Origin: Gallionella sp.
GTDB lineage: Bacteria > Pseudomonadota > Gammaproteobacteria > Burkholderiales > Gallionellaceae
Assembly (NCBI GenBank): GCA_028707275.1
Contig: JAQTUP010000008.1
Coordinates: forward strand, 1 to 64,000
DNA: 64,000 nucleotides
Reading direction: 5' to 3'
The notes under the pieces: generated by a model
What the model was told of the DNA's origin: nothing
What the model saw: only the letters and a program-made list of their open reading frames with translations
The model's database searches: none
Translations under genes and position numbers: made by a program
In this document: positions 49,061-58,940 of the stretch, piece by piece
Layout of the letters: each line of letters starts with the position of its first letter
How positions within the stretch are numbered: position 1 is the first letter of the stretch

Positions 49061-49396
49061 ATGAACTGGATACAAGTAGGCCGCCTGGAAGACATACCGC
49101 GCCAGGGTTCGCGAGTGATTAACACTTCAACCGGTGAGATCGCGCTGTTTCGCAGCGTGGATGATCGGGTATTCGCGCTGAATAACCGTTGCCCGCACAA
49201 GGGCGGGCCGCTGTCACAAGGCATCGTGCACGGCACGCGCGTCACCTGTCCGCTGCACAGCTGGGTGATCGATCTGGAAACGGGGGAGGCGATCGCGCCC
49301 GATAAGGGCTGTGCTCAACGCCATGAAGTGAGGGTTGCTCATGGCGTGTTATTCCTTGAAGTCAAAGACCAGGATCCGGGATCGAGGTGCAAGTGA
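49061..49396 (+). CDS. nirD: Nitrite reductase small subunit NirD (Rieske type)
   Basis: A 111-residue Rieske-like protein with the two cluster boxes CPHKGGPL and CPLHSWVIDLETG (ligands C, H, C, H). This differs from the enterobacterial NirD, which has lost these ligands. It partners NirB. AAAAGGT lies upstream. It overlaps the nasA reading frame by up to 10 bp. Confidence 0.92.
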   Translation: MNWIQVGRLEDIPRQGSRVINTSTGEIALFRSVDDRVFALNNRCPHKGGPLSQGIVHGTRVTCPLHSWVIDLETGEAIAPDKGCAQRHEVRVAHGVLFLEVKDQDPGSRCK

Positions 49397-52230
49397 AAAC
49401 CTCCAATCCTGAGCAATCCGCAATCCTCATTCCGCAACCCTCAATCCTCAATCCGCATTCCGCAACCTTGACCACCTGTCCTTATTGCGGGGTGGGCTGC
49501 GGGGTAGAGGTGAATATCGGGGAATCGATCAGCGTGAGGGGGGATCTGCTTCATCCTGCGAATTTGGGGCGGTTATGCTCCAAGGGTGCAGCACTGGCCG
49601 AGACGCCAGGGAGTGAAGGGCGCCTGCAATATCCGCTGATAGATGGGCAGCGCACCTCGTGGGATGAGGCGCTGAGCCGTGTCGCAGACGGATTCGGGCG
49701 CGTCATCGCCGAGTACGGGCCGGACGCCGTCGCATTTTACGTGTCAGGCCAGTTGCTGACAGAGGACTATTATGTCGCCAACAAGCTGATGAAAGGTTTC
49801 ATCGGCAGCGCGAACATCGACACTAATTCGCGGCTGTGCATGTCCACGGCGGTGGCGGCACACAAGCGCGCCTTCGGCGCGGATGTCGTGCCGGTTTGTT
49901 ATGAGGATGCAGAACTCGCGGATCTGGTCGTCATTGTGGGTTCCAACTATGCCTGGGCACATCCTGTGCTCTACCAGCGCCTGGCTGCCGCAAAAAAAGC
50001 GCGTCCCCAAATGCGCATAGTGGTGATCGATCCGCGCCGCACGGCGACTTGCGATATTGCCGATCTGCATCTGGCGATCACTCCCGGAGCCGATGCATTT
50101 TTATTCAACGGGTTGCTGCATTATCTGCGCTGCGAGGATGCGCTGGATCTTGGTTTTGTCGAGGCGCATGTGGAAGGTTTTGCGGCAGCTTTTGCCGCCG
50201 CGCGAGAAGCGGGCTCAGTGCCGAAAGTGGCGCAAGTTTGCGGCGTGATGGAAACCCAGATCAGCGAATTTTATCGCCTGTTCGCGCGCACTGTGCGTAC
50301 CGTGACGATATTCTCTCAGGGGATTAACCAATCCTCCAGCGGCGTAGATAAGGCTTGTGCAATCATCAACGTGCATCTGGCGACAGGCCGCATTGGTCGT
50401 CCTGGCATGGGGATATTCTCTGTGACCGGCCAGCCTAACGCGATGGGAGGACGCGAGGTGGGGGGACTTGCCAACCAGTTGGCAGCACATATGGATTTTT
50501 CCGATCCTGCGAGTATCAACCTGGTCTCGCGCTTCTGGAATGCGCCCAACATTGCACGCTCTCCGGGACTCAAAGCGGTGGAGATGTTTCAGGCTATCGC
50601 CGATGGAAAGATCAAGGCGGTGTGGATTATGGGCACTAACCCGGTGGTGAGTATGCCGGATGCGAACAAAGTGCGTGCCGCCTTGCTGGCCTGCGAGCTG
50701 GTGGTGGTATCCGATTGCGTGCAGCACACCGACACCACGGCCTGTGCCGACATTCTGTTGCCGGCCAGAGGCTGGGGGGAAAAGGACGGCACGGTGACCA
50801 ATTCCGAGCGGCGCATCTCGCGCCAGCGATCCTTTCTGCCAGCGGCGGGGGAGATGATGCCTGACTGGTGGATCATCACGCAACTGGCGCATCGCATGGG
50901 ATTTGCCGGTGCGTTTCCTTATACAAAACCTGTACAGATATTCCGCGAGCATGCGCGCCTGTCGGGTTTCGAGAATTCTGGCAACGGGCATCGCGCGTTC
51001 GACATTAGCGCGCTGGCCGAGTTGAGCGATGAACAGTATGACGCGCTGACGCCCGTGCAATGGCCGATCATACAGACACCCCCCTTTGCAAAAGGTGGGC
51101 AGAGGGAATTTGAAGGCACGCAACGCTTGTTCGAGGACGGGAAGTTTTATACCCCCACCGGGCGGGCGCGCATGGTAGCTGTCTCCCCCAGACTGCCTGC
51201 CATGCCAGTGGACGCCGATTTTCCGTTAGTGCTGAACACCGGCAGGATACGCGATCAGTGGCACACCATGACACGAACCGGCAAGGTTCCTCGCCTGAAT
51301 GCACATTTGTTCGAGCCATTCGTGCAAGTACATGCAAATGATGCCCATGAGCTGACCGATGGAGGGCTAGCACGCCTGATTAGCCGTTCGGGCACCATGT
51401 TGGCACGCGTGCAGGTAAGCGCCGATCAGCGTCCAGGTTCTGTATTTGTGCCCATGCACTGGAGCGATGCCCATGCCAAATCGGCAAGAGTGGATGCGCT
51501 GGTCGCCCCGATCACCGATCCTGTTTCCGGTCAGCCGGAATCCAAACACACGCCGGTATCTGTAGTGCCTTATCGCACCGCATGGCAGGGATTCGTGTTG
51601 AGTCGCACGCGTCTTGCGTTGCCGGATACCCGTTATTGCGCCTGCTCGCAGGGTGAGGGTTACTGGCGACATGAAATCGCCGGAGAAGTGCTGCCGGACA
51701 ACTGGAGCGAGTGGGTGCAAACCGCATTATTTAGTCGACAAGAATTGGAATTGCACTCCGTTCGGCCTGAGCTTGTCGAAGGCAGTGTAGCCATTCATGT
51801 TTCGACAAGCTCAACACGAACGGATTCATGCTTTTATCATGCAGAATCAACAGGTAGCACTGAAAAGTGGATCGAATATCGCGATGCGGCGATGGGACGT
51901 TACCGCGCCGCCTGTATTCAGGAAGGTCGACTGAAAGCCGTGTTTTTCATCGAAAAAGATCAGCGATTACCGGCGCGCGAATGGCTCGCCAGCCTGTTTA
52001 ACCAGCCACAACTTGAAGCCGCTGATATGGCAGGATTGCTGGCTGCACGCGCACCCAAAGGGGCTGACACCGGACGGACAGTGTGTGCCTGTTTCAGTGT
52101 GGGCGAAAAAACTATCTTGAATGCCATTCAGACGCAGGGCTTGAAGAGTGTGGCCGCCGTGGGGCAGTGCCTGAAAGCCGGTACCGGTTGCGGCTCATGT
52201 GTCCCGGAAATTCGCCGTCTGTTGGGATAA
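49387..52230 (+). CDS. nasA: Assimilatory nitrate reductase catalytic subunit NasA
   Basis: A 947-residue molybdenum enzyme (bis-MGD) reducing nitrate to nitrite. The 4Fe-4S site is CPYCGVGCGVEV...GRLCSKG (about 35-80), the Mo-pterin domains fill the middle (VVIVGSNYAWAHPVLYQRL, TVTIFSQGINQSSSGVDKACAI), and the C-terminus has a bfd-like [2Fe-2S] domain (VCACFSVGEKTI, GTGCGSCVPEI). It uses a GTG start (49387 or 49393). The first 25 residues before the Fe-S site (PEQSAILIPQPSILNPHS) look repeat-derived, and two repeats sit in frame inside (51075-51116; 51758-51823), so it is longer than usual. Confidence 0.92.
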   Translation: MQVKTSNPEQSAILIPQPSILNPHSATLTTCPYCGVGCGVEVNIGESISVRGDLLHPANLGRLCSKGAALAETPGSEGRLQYPLIDGQRTSWDEALSRVADGFGRVIAEYGPDAVAFYVSGQLLTEDYYVANKLMKGFIGSANIDTNSRLCMSTAVAAHKRAFGADVVPVCYEDAELADLVVIVGSNYAWAHPVLYQRLAAAKKARPQMRIVVIDPRRTATCDIADLHLAITPGADAFLFNGLLHYLRCEDALDLGFVEAHVEGFAAAFAAAREAGSVPKVAQVCGVMETQISEFYRLFARTVRTVTIFSQGINQSSSGVDKACAIINVHLATGRIGRPGMGIFSVTGQPNAMGGREVGGLANQLAAHMDFSDPASINLVSRFWNAPNIARSPGLKAVEMFQAIADGKIKAVWIMGTNPVVSMPDANKVRAALLACELVVVSDCVQHTDTTACADILLPARGWGEKDGTVTNSERRISRQRSFLPAAGEMMPDWWIITQLAHRMGFAGAFPYTKPVQIFREHARLSGFENSGNGHRAFDISALAELSDEQYDALTPVQWPIIQTPPFAKGGQREFEGTQRLFEDGKFYTPTGRARMVAVSPRLPAMPVDADFPLVLNTGRIRDQWHTMTRTGKVPRLNAHLFEPFVQVHANDAHELTDGGLARLISRSGTMLARVQVSADQRPGSVFVPMHWSDAHAKSARVDALVAPITDPVSGQPESKHTPVSVVPYRTAWQGFVLSRTRLALPDTRYCACSQGEGYWRHEIAGEVLPDNWSEWVQTALFSRQELELHSVRPELVEGSVAIHVSTSSTRTDSCFYHAESTGSTEKWIEYRDAAMGRYRAACIQEGRLKAVFFIEKDQRLPAREWLASLFNQPQLEAADMAGLLAARAPKGADTGRTVCACFSVGEKTILNAIQTQGLKSVAAVGQCLKAGTGCGSCVPEIRRLLG
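51075..51116 (+). repeat. Repeat in frame inside nasA (TPPFAKGGQREFEG)
   Basis: CACCCCCCTTTGCAAAAGGT and GGGCAGAGGGAATTTGAAGG encode TPPFAKGGQREFEG, a phrase produced by the common CCCCCTTTG...CAAAGGGGG-type intergenic repeat. It lies between PVQWPII and TQRLFEDGKFYTPTG, two normal NasA segments. Confidence 0.65.
51758..51823 (+). repeat. Palindromic repeat in frame inside nasA (VRPELVEG...STSSTRT)
   Basis: CCGTTCGGCCTGAGCTTGTC and GACAAGCTCAACACGAACGG bound a 66 bp palindrome that is exactly 22 codons long. It encodes VRPELVEGSVAIHVSTSSTR and is the same element as the intergenic one at 3675-3745. It lies between the Mo-pterin part and the C-terminal [2Fe-2S] domain, so it may act as linker. 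Confidence 0.85.
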
Positions 52231-52300
52231 CATGGCATCGGGCGACAAGGTTTTCGGCTTGTACGCCGGTGAGCCTGTTGCCGGTGATGCAAATGACTCA

Positions 52301-52324
52301 CTGATGTTACTGTGTCACATCACT
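52301..52324. repeat. Palindrome CTGATGTTAC-TGT-GTCACATCA between convergent genes
   Basis: Another copy of the short palindrome that ends the ~400 bp repeats, here alone between the convergent ends of nasA and the GGDEF-EAL gene. Its position fits a bidirectional terminator or a site recognised by a DNA-binding protein. Confidence 0.6.
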
Positions 52325-52330
52325 GACTAA

Positions 52331-55300
52331 TCAGCCTGCCCGATTGTTCAGAAGGGCTTCAAATTCATTGACCGGAATCGGACGGCTGAATAAATAGCCC
52401 TGAAATAAATAGCAACCGTGCTGACACAGTAAATCACGCTGTTCAGCAGTTTCAACGCCCTCGGCGATTACATTCAACCCGAGCGCCTGTCCCATGGCAA
52501 TGATGGTTTTCACGATAGCCACATCGTTGGAGTCCGTGGTAATGTCGTTTACAAAGGATCGGTCTATCTTGATCTGATCCAGTGGCAAACGCTTTAAATA
52601 TTGCAGCGAAGAATATCCGGTACCAAAATCGTCCATCGAGAAACTCACGCCCAGATTTTTTAATTCACGCATTTTTGCGATGGTATTTTCAACATCTTTA
52701 AGTGCAATACTTTCGGTGAGTTCAAGTTTAAGTCGTGAAGGATTTACCCCGCTATTGAGCAGTACACCTTGAACCTGGCTGAAAAAATCGGATTGATGGA
52801 ATTGTCGGGCACTGACATTGACAGCCAGCACCAGATCCCGTGTCAGTGCATTGTTCTCCCATGCCTTGAGTTGCGCGCAAGTTGTCCGCAACACCCACAA
52901 GCCGATAGGTTCAATCAGTCCGGTTTCTTCGGCCAGCGGAATGAATGTCATGGGAGAAACCAGCCCGCGCACCGGATGTTCCCAGCGCAGCAACACTTCA
53001 GCTCCCAGAGGCCGGTACGAATTGTCCATCTGAATCTGGTAGTGGAGACAAAACTGTTTTTTATCGAGTGCCTGATGTAATTCCCCCGCCAGCTCGGAGC
53101 GAGCTTCGATAGCCGCCTGCATTTCGGGGTCGTAAAAGCGGATGCAGTTTCGTCCCGCAGACTTGGCCTGATACATGGCTGTGTCGGCGTATTTAAGCAG
53201 ATTTTCCAGCGTTTCCTGATGTCCGAGAAACAGCACGATGCCGATACTAGGGGTGCTTCGATGGGTATAATTACCGAGCAGATAAGGCTGACTCAATACG
53301 AGGCTCACCTTCTCGGCAATCTGCTCTGCCAGAGCTGCGGCATCCGCTCTGATTGGACTGAGCGATTCGAGCACCAGCACAAATTCGTCCCCCCCCAAAC
53401 GCGCGACCGTATCGCTGCCGCGCACGCAGGACATAAGGCGCCGGGCCACTTCCAGCAGCAGCAAGTCACCGACGCTATGGCCTTTTGTGTCATTGAGTGT
53501 CTTGAAATTATCCAAATCCAGGAACAACAGCGCGCCATATCGTCCGCTACGCAAACTGAAGTCAAATGCGCGCGTTGTGCGATCGAGCAACAAGCGCCGG
53601 TTAGGCAGGCTGGTCAGCGTATCGTAAAAGGCGAGTTGGTGCAGCATCTTCTCGTCCTGTTTTCGCTGGCTGATGTCACTGGATACGGCGACATAGTGGG
53701 TCGTCAGGTGCTGCTCATCGTATATCGCCGTGATGGTCATGTATTTCGGATAAATTTCACCGTTCTTGCGTTTGTCCCAGATTTCACCATCCCACTTTCC
53801 GGTCGCTAACAACATGGACCACATGTCACGGTAGAAGGCTTCATCGTGTCGCCCGGACTGCATGATGCGCGGATTCTGCCCGATGATTTCTTGCGCGCTG
53901 TAGCCTGAAACTTCCTCGAAGGCATGATTAACACGCAGTATTTTTGAATCAGCATCGGTAATGACGATGGCTTCCTGGGTCTCGAACGCGGCGGCAGCGA
54001 TGCGCAATGTGGCCATTATCTCTCGGCGTTCGGTCACATCGTGCAAGAACGCAATGAGATAATCAGATTCCGGAATAAATGAGGTCACCACCTCAATATC
54101 GATCAGATGTCCGTCAGCATGACGATGCTGCGTTTCAAAACGGTCATGCCCATGTTCGACAATATGCTGGACATGTGCTGCAACCGCTTCAGGGGTGAGC
54201 TCTATCGCCTCAAATTTGGAAATATGCGCGCCGACAACCTCCTCTTTTGCATAACCTGTCAGACGACAATACGCATCGTTGGCTTCGACGATGTGGCCCG
54301 ACTGTTCCAGCTTCCAGAATCCTTCGCCGGACGTATCCAGCATCACCTGCAATTCACGGAGCGCGTTGGACTCCTGCTGCTGAGAGGCACGCAGCCAATG
54401 GGTCATCAAGTTAAATGAGGTCGAAAGATCAGAAATTTCATCGCTCCCTGCCACCTCCGCCTGAACGACATCATCTCCTAAAGCGATGTGTCTGGCTACT
54501 TTGGTGAGCCTCTTGATCGGCTTGACAATGCTTTTAGCCAGATAGACGATCGCGATAATCAGGAGCGCGCTAAACAGAGCAATGGCCATCAATAAACGCT
54601 GCTCCAGCCGCGTTACCGAAGCAAAGGCTTCCTCCTGGGTAATGTGAGCCATGATACAGGCAGCGCCCAGTTCCGGAATAAATCGAAAGCCATGAATGAT
54701 GGCGACGTCCCGGTAATCCAGATCGAGTACCTCGCTCGATTGTCCGCCAAGACAGGTTTGCATGGGGTGCGCGGAAATGGGAATGCCATGGCCTTGAGTG
54801 GCGTGATATTTGGGACGGGTGACGAAATATCCCTCGCCATCAGCCATAAAAGTCTCCCCTGATGCGCCCAATGCAGCAGGAGGAGGGGAGAAAATCGACT
54901 CAAAAACGGATGACGGATAAGTGATGTCCACCTGCAGACCTGCCGATTTATCTGTCGCTGAAACGAAATAGGCGTGGTTACTATGGGCGCCGGTTTCGAT
55001 AAATTTTGCCAGTTGCCCGGATTTAAACGGAACGGATTTTTCATTACGGGTCACAGAGGCGCCTATGGACAGGCTGTCACCGTTCGCCTTTCGCAGTTTT
55101 GCGCCCACAGCACCTTCTGATGCCAGGTATGACTCGATCCAACGGGTGGCGCAAAGCGCGTCCAGACTGTCTGTTTTGGCAATGCATTGCTCATGCAGAT
55201 CCGACAAGAGATGCGCTGTGCGGGCATTTTGCCGGGCTAACAGCATGATGAGCTGATTGTGTTTGGCATCTGCCGCCTGCCCAACGTCCTTGATCCGTTC

Positions 55301-55438
55301 AGCCCTGATGTTCGAGGACATTGCATGAGTGGCGAACCCGCCGATGCTGATTGCAGGCAAAATAACCATCAACAACAGCGCGGTGGTGAGGCGTGTTTCA
55401 AGGGAATTGAATTTTATTTTTAATGCCATGGCAGTCAC
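52331..55438 (-). CDS. Membrane-bound GGDEF-EAL protein with Cache, HAMP and PAS domains
   Basis: A 1035-residue cyclic-di-GMP enzyme. Order: transmembrane helix, periplasmic Cache-like sensor (about 45-270), second helix, HAMP (IVKPIKRLTKVARHIALGDD, about 300-350), two PAS domains (about 360-600), GGDEF (intact VARLGGDEFVLV, about 680), EAL (EVLLRWEHP, about 812, with later DDFGTGYSSL). Both catalytic motifs look complete, so it could make and break c-di-GMP. The GTG at 55436-55438 is preferred because AAGGA lies five bases before it; ATG is three codons later. Confidence 0.9.
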   Translation of the reverse strand: MTAMALKIKFNSLETRLTTALLLMVILPAISIGGFATHAMSSNIRAERIKDVGQAADAKHNQLIMLLARQNARTAHLLSDLHEQCIAKTDSLDALCATRWIESYLASEGAVGAKLRKANGDSLSIGASVTRNEKSVPFKSGQLAKFIETGAHSNHAYFVSATDKSAGLQVDITYPSSVFESIFSPPPAALGASGETFMADGEGYFVTRPKYHATQGHGIPISAHPMQTCLGGQSSEVLDLDYRDVAIIHGFRFIPELGAACIMAHITQEEAFASVTRLEQRLLMAIALFSALLIIAIVYLAKSIVKPIKRLTKVARHIALGDDVVQAEVAGSDEISDLSTSFNLMTHWLRASQQQESNALRELQVMLDTSGEGFWKLEQSGHIVEANDAYCRLTGYAKEEVVGAHISKFEAIELTPEAVAAHVQHIVEHGHDRFETQHRHADGHLIDIEVVTSFIPESDYLIAFLHDVTERREIMATLRIAAAAFETQEAIVITDADSKILRVNHAFEEVSGYSAQEIIGQNPRIMQSGRHDEAFYRDMWSMLLATGKWDGEIWDKRKNGEIYPKYMTITAIYDEQHLTTHYVAVSSDISQRKQDEKMLHQLAFYDTLTSLPNRRLLLDRTTRAFDFSLRSGRYGALLFLDLDNFKTLNDTKGHSVGDLLLLEVARRLMSCVRGSDTVARLGGDEFVLVLESLSPIRADAAALAEQIAEKVSLVLSQPYLLGNYTHRSTPSIGIVLFLGHQETLENLLKYADTAMYQAKSAGRNCIRFYDPEMQAAIEARSELAGELHQALDKKQFCLHYQIQMDNSYRPLGAEVLLRWEHPVRGLVSPMTFIPLAEETGLIEPIGLWVLRTTCAQLKAWENNALTRDLVLAVNVSARQFHQSDFFSQVQGVLLNSGVNPSRLKLELTESIALKDVENTIAKMRELKNLGVSFSMDDFGTGYSSLQYLKRLPLDQIKIDRSFVNDITTDSNDVAIVKTIIAMGQALGLNVIAEGVETAEQRDLLCQHGCYLFQGYLFSRPIPVNEFEALLNNRAG

Positions 55439-55511
55439 CCAATTCCTTATTGCGTCTAACTTGAACCCATTATCTCAACTCGGGCCGGCGCTCAGTATGT
55501 CAACTTACAGG

Positions 55512-58500
55512 TCAATTTGCTTCTGATGAACTTATCCGGTAAGTGTTCTTGCCGACTGACTTCGCCTGGTACATCGCCTCGTCGGCGCGCATCATCAGTT
55601 CATCTGCCGTGTCGGCATCTGCCGCGTAACGCGCGATGCCGATACTGATGCCGATTTTTGCCGGCTGTCCGTCAAGATCATACGGCACAGCAATCGCCTC
55701 GATGATTTTTGTCGCGATCACCGAAACGTCTTCATGCTTGTGTGTTTCGTTGAGAATAATGGTGAACTCATCGCCCCCCAAACGCGCCACGGTATCACTT
55801 TCCCGAACGCACCCGGACAAGCGGTCGGCCACCTTCTTTAATAATAAGTCACCCGCATGATGCCCCAGCGTATCATTTATTTTCTTAAAGCCGTCCAGAT
55901 CCATATACAGCAAGCCCAGCCCCTCCTGAGAGCGTTTTGCCAGCAACAATGCCTGCTTTAATCGGTCATAAAAAAGGGCTCGATTAGGCAGACCGGTTAA
56001 TGCATCGTAATGCGCCATGTGTTCGATGCGCCCTTGCGTGAGCTTCTGAGCGGTGATGTCTTCGTGTATGGCAATGAAGTGAGTGAGCTCGCCGTCACTG
56101 ATAATCGGCGTAATGGTTTGTGAAACAGTGTAAAGATTTCCATCCTTGGCACGCTCCACCGCTTCGCTGCTCCAGTTTTCGCCTTTACTGATCGTAGCCC
56201 ACAGCGTCTGATAATATTCAGGCGATTGCTTGCCGGATTTCAAGATGCGCGGTGTTTGACCCAATAACTCCTGTCGGCTGTAACCGCATAATTTTGAAAA
56301 GGCCGGGTTTGTCCATTCTATTCTCCCCCGCTGATCGGTAATCAATACCCCATTGCCTGCGGCTTCCAGTGCCGAGCTCAACAAGCGAACCTGCTCCTGA
56401 TCCATCGCGGCTTCGAGCGCAATGCAGATGCGCTTGCTGATACTGTTGAGCTGCTCGGTAAGCTTTGGTTCGTCGAACAAAATCGGGTTGCTCGAATACA
56501 GCGTAAACACCCCATATATCTCACCGCGTATCACCAGCGGAATGGCCAGGATAGATTGCAGATTGTTTTCCCGCGCAATGGTTGCCCACACCTGAAAGTT
56601 CTGTTCACTCACACTGAACTTCTGCGGATGTCCGAAGCGAATCGCGCTGCCTGCCGGGCCTCGTCCTTGCGGCGTATCATCCCAACGCACCCCGCAAGCT
56701 TGTAAACAGGCAATGTAATTACTCGCTAATCCCGCTTCACCTAACACACTGATTGCGCCACCCGGCTCCTTGCGCCCCAACCATACTACATCCAGCCTGA
56801 ATAACACCGACACCTTGTGACAAATAGCCGTCAATACCTCATGCAGGGATGCCCCTTGCAGGATCTCCTGATTGATTGCGGACAGCATTTCATCAATAGC
56901 CTGCTGCCTGTGTTGCTGCGTGACATCTGCCGCGTAGACTGCAAAACGAACCACAACCCCTTCGGCGTCAAAAACCGGATAAATGGAACTTAAGAAACGC
57001 TGACCGGCACGTTCATCCTCCATGGCTTCAGCTTTTCCATTTTTAGCGATGCGCTCAAATTGTTCCCTGCGCGATTGGGCCACTTTTGGGGGAAGAATCT
57101 CATAGACATTTTTACCGATCAATTCTTCCGGTTTGACATTCAGGCGTTGCGCGCCCACGTCGTTGATCAGCAGCATCGTGCCATCCCTCTCCATCAAGAA
57201 GGTCGATTCCTGTATCGCATTGAGCAAGGCGCGCTGATTTCGCGTCTGCATGGCTTTTTCTTCCTCTGCCTGTTTCTTTGCCGTGACATCGCGCGCAACC
57301 GCATAGATCAGCGTATCTTGATAAGGTTTTGAATACCATTCGATCCAGCGGTACGAACCATCTTTGCAGCGGTAGCGGTTGACGAAATTCAGCACTTCCT
57401 TATCGGCTGACAACTGGCTCATTGCGGCTTGCGTGGCGTCGATGTCATCGGGGTGAACATAATCGAAAAAGGCGGCTCCTTCCAACTCGCTCAGAGGATA
57501 GCCCAGCGTAGTTTCCCATGCGCGGTTCAGGCGCAGAAAATGCCCCTTTATGTCGGCGATGCACAGCAGGTCAAGCGACAGGGTAAAAAAACGGTCCAAC
57601 TCTTCACTGGTTTCACGAATTTTTCGTTCTGCGCGCTCACGTTCAATGAGATAAGCACGTTGCCGCAGCTGGTAGAACAACAGCCAGAATATGGAGGTTA
57701 ACGACAACACGCCAAACAATCCAACTTGTATATATGCATGCAGCCGCCAGTTAGCAAAGATCGTTGGCAAATCACGCGCCACGGCAACCACCAGCGGATG
57801 ATCCATTTTCAGTTTCTCTGGCTGAATCGTCCGCAAGGCGATCATGCGATTTTCCCCGGTGGCATACACCGTTCCGGAAAATACGCTGGTGTCTTGTTTA
57901 CTCACCAGGTGGCGTATGAAAAATGTCCCCGGCTGTGCCAGATTTTTCCCGACTACATCCTGCCGATGCGGAGTCATCATGAAAATGACGCCCGTACCAT
58001 GCGTGAGCGACGTCCACATGTCCGGCGTGTAACGCACAGAATTCATCAGCACATCAAACTCGACCGGTTCCAAGGTGGCGGTAATGACACCGGCAAAGTG
58101 TCCGTCAGCGTCCATGATTGCCCGCGATACGCTCATCGAGAAAACATTAAGCGAAGTCGTAAAGGGGGGGCTGATATAAAGCGTCTCGGAAGAGGGAGCT
58201 AGCAACGGTGCCTGAAAATATTCGCGGGACTTGAAGTTTTGCCCGATGAGTTGTTCACGATTGGAATCCGTCACCGTGCCGTGCGCATCCGTAATCAAAA
58301 TGGTGCGCACGCCCCGCATGGCATCCACCAATACCTTAAGATGTGGAACCGCGTACTCCATGCCTCCTTTGAATTTATCGTTCCGGATGCTGGCGAGTGT
58401 CCGTCCAATCGAATCCAGCTGATTCGCTATATTCTGATCGATCACTTTGGCCTGTGCCACAAGTTGCTCACGCTCGGCCAGATCAACGCGCAGATGTTCG

Positions 58501-58670
58501 GAATAAATGTTTTGGATGATGAATCCGCCCAATACCAGCAGAGCGCAGCCGAGTATCAACCATTGTGGCAAGAAAGGATGTCGTTTGACAGGTATCAGAT
58601 CAAGCATAGTATTTTTTGCGCTGCACAGTTTTTCTGCATATGACTGGTTTTGATTGTACAGTCGTATCAC
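55512..58670 (-). CDS. Membrane-bound diguanylate cyclase with Cache, PAS and GAF domains
   Basis: A 1052-residue protein if the GTG at 58670 is used; the ATG at residue 22 (MLDLIPVKRHPFLPQW) is a likely alternative, neither having a clear ribosome site. Order: transmembrane helix, periplasmic double-Cache (about 70-310), second helix, PAS (about 375-490), PAS (about 500-620), GAF (about 635-780), PAS (about 790-905), GGDEF (VARLGGDEFTIIL, about 966). No EAL follows, so it should synthesise c-di-GMP. It lies 73 bp upstream of the GGDEF-EAL gene on the same strand. Confidence 0.9.
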   Translation of the reverse strand: MIRLYNQNQSYAEKLCSAKNTMLDLIPVKRHPFLPQWLILGCALLVLGGFIIQNIYSEHLRVDLAEREQLVAQAKVIDQNIANQLDSIGRTLASIRNDKFKGGMEYAVPHLKVLVDAMRGVRTILITDAHGTVTDSNREQLIGQNFKSREYFQAPLLAPSSETLYISPPFTTSLNVFSMSVSRAIMDADGHFAGVITATLEPVEFDVLMNSVRYTPDMWTSLTHGTGVIFMMTPHRQDVVGKNLAQPGTFFIRHLVSKQDTSVFSGTVYATGENRMIALRTIQPEKLKMDHPLVVAVARDLPTIFANWRLHAYIQVGLFGVLSLTSIFWLLFYQLRQRAYLIERERAERKIRETSEELDRFFTLSLDLLCIADIKGHFLRLNRAWETTLGYPLSELEGAAFFDYVHPDDIDATQAAMSQLSADKEVLNFVNRYRCKDGSYRWIEWYSKPYQDTLIYAVARDVTAKKQAEEEKAMQTRNQRALLNAIQESTFLMERDGTMLLINDVGAQRLNVKPEELIGKNVYEILPPKVAQSRREQFERIAKNGKAEAMEDERAGQRFLSSIYPVFDAEGVVVRFAVYAADVTQQHRQQAIDEMLSAINQEILQGASLHEVLTAICHKVSVLFRLDVVWLGRKEPGGAISVLGEAGLASNYIACLQACGVRWDDTPQGRGPAGSAIRFGHPQKFSVSEQNFQVWATIARENNLQSILAIPLVIRGEIYGVFTLYSSNPILFDEPKLTEQLNSISKRICIALEAAMDQEQVRLLSSALEAAGNGVLITDQRGRIEWTNPAFSKLCGYSRQELLGQTPRILKSGKQSPEYYQTLWATISKGENWSSEAVERAKDGNLYTVSQTITPIISDGELTHFIAIHEDITAQKLTQGRIEHMAHYDALTGLPNRALFYDRLKQALLLAKRSQEGLGLLYMDLDGFKKINDTLGHHAGDLLLKKVADRLSGCVRESDTVARLGGDEFTIILNETHKHEDVSVIATKIIEAIAVPYDLDGQPAKIGISIGIARYAADADTADELMMRADEAMYQAKSVGKNTYRISSSEAN

Positions 58671-58940
58671 AGCATTCAGTTAACTTTCCGCGTTTTCGGA
58701 CAGATCGGAACAGGACGCGGCGCGCCGGGCGCCAAGTTACACGCAAAAATGCCCCGGTCATCGGGCCGTTTTTGTTTTCCCCCTGGGGTGAATGTCTACA
58801 AAGTGGAAATATTCACAGGCTGGGAGGATAATCGGCCAAAGTCGGGCAACCCGTTTGTAACACTTGCCCTGTAGTATTTTCCTTTCATGTCGGAAATCCG
58901 CTTGCCGGATTTCAATATTCAACTATTTTGGTCTCCTCCT

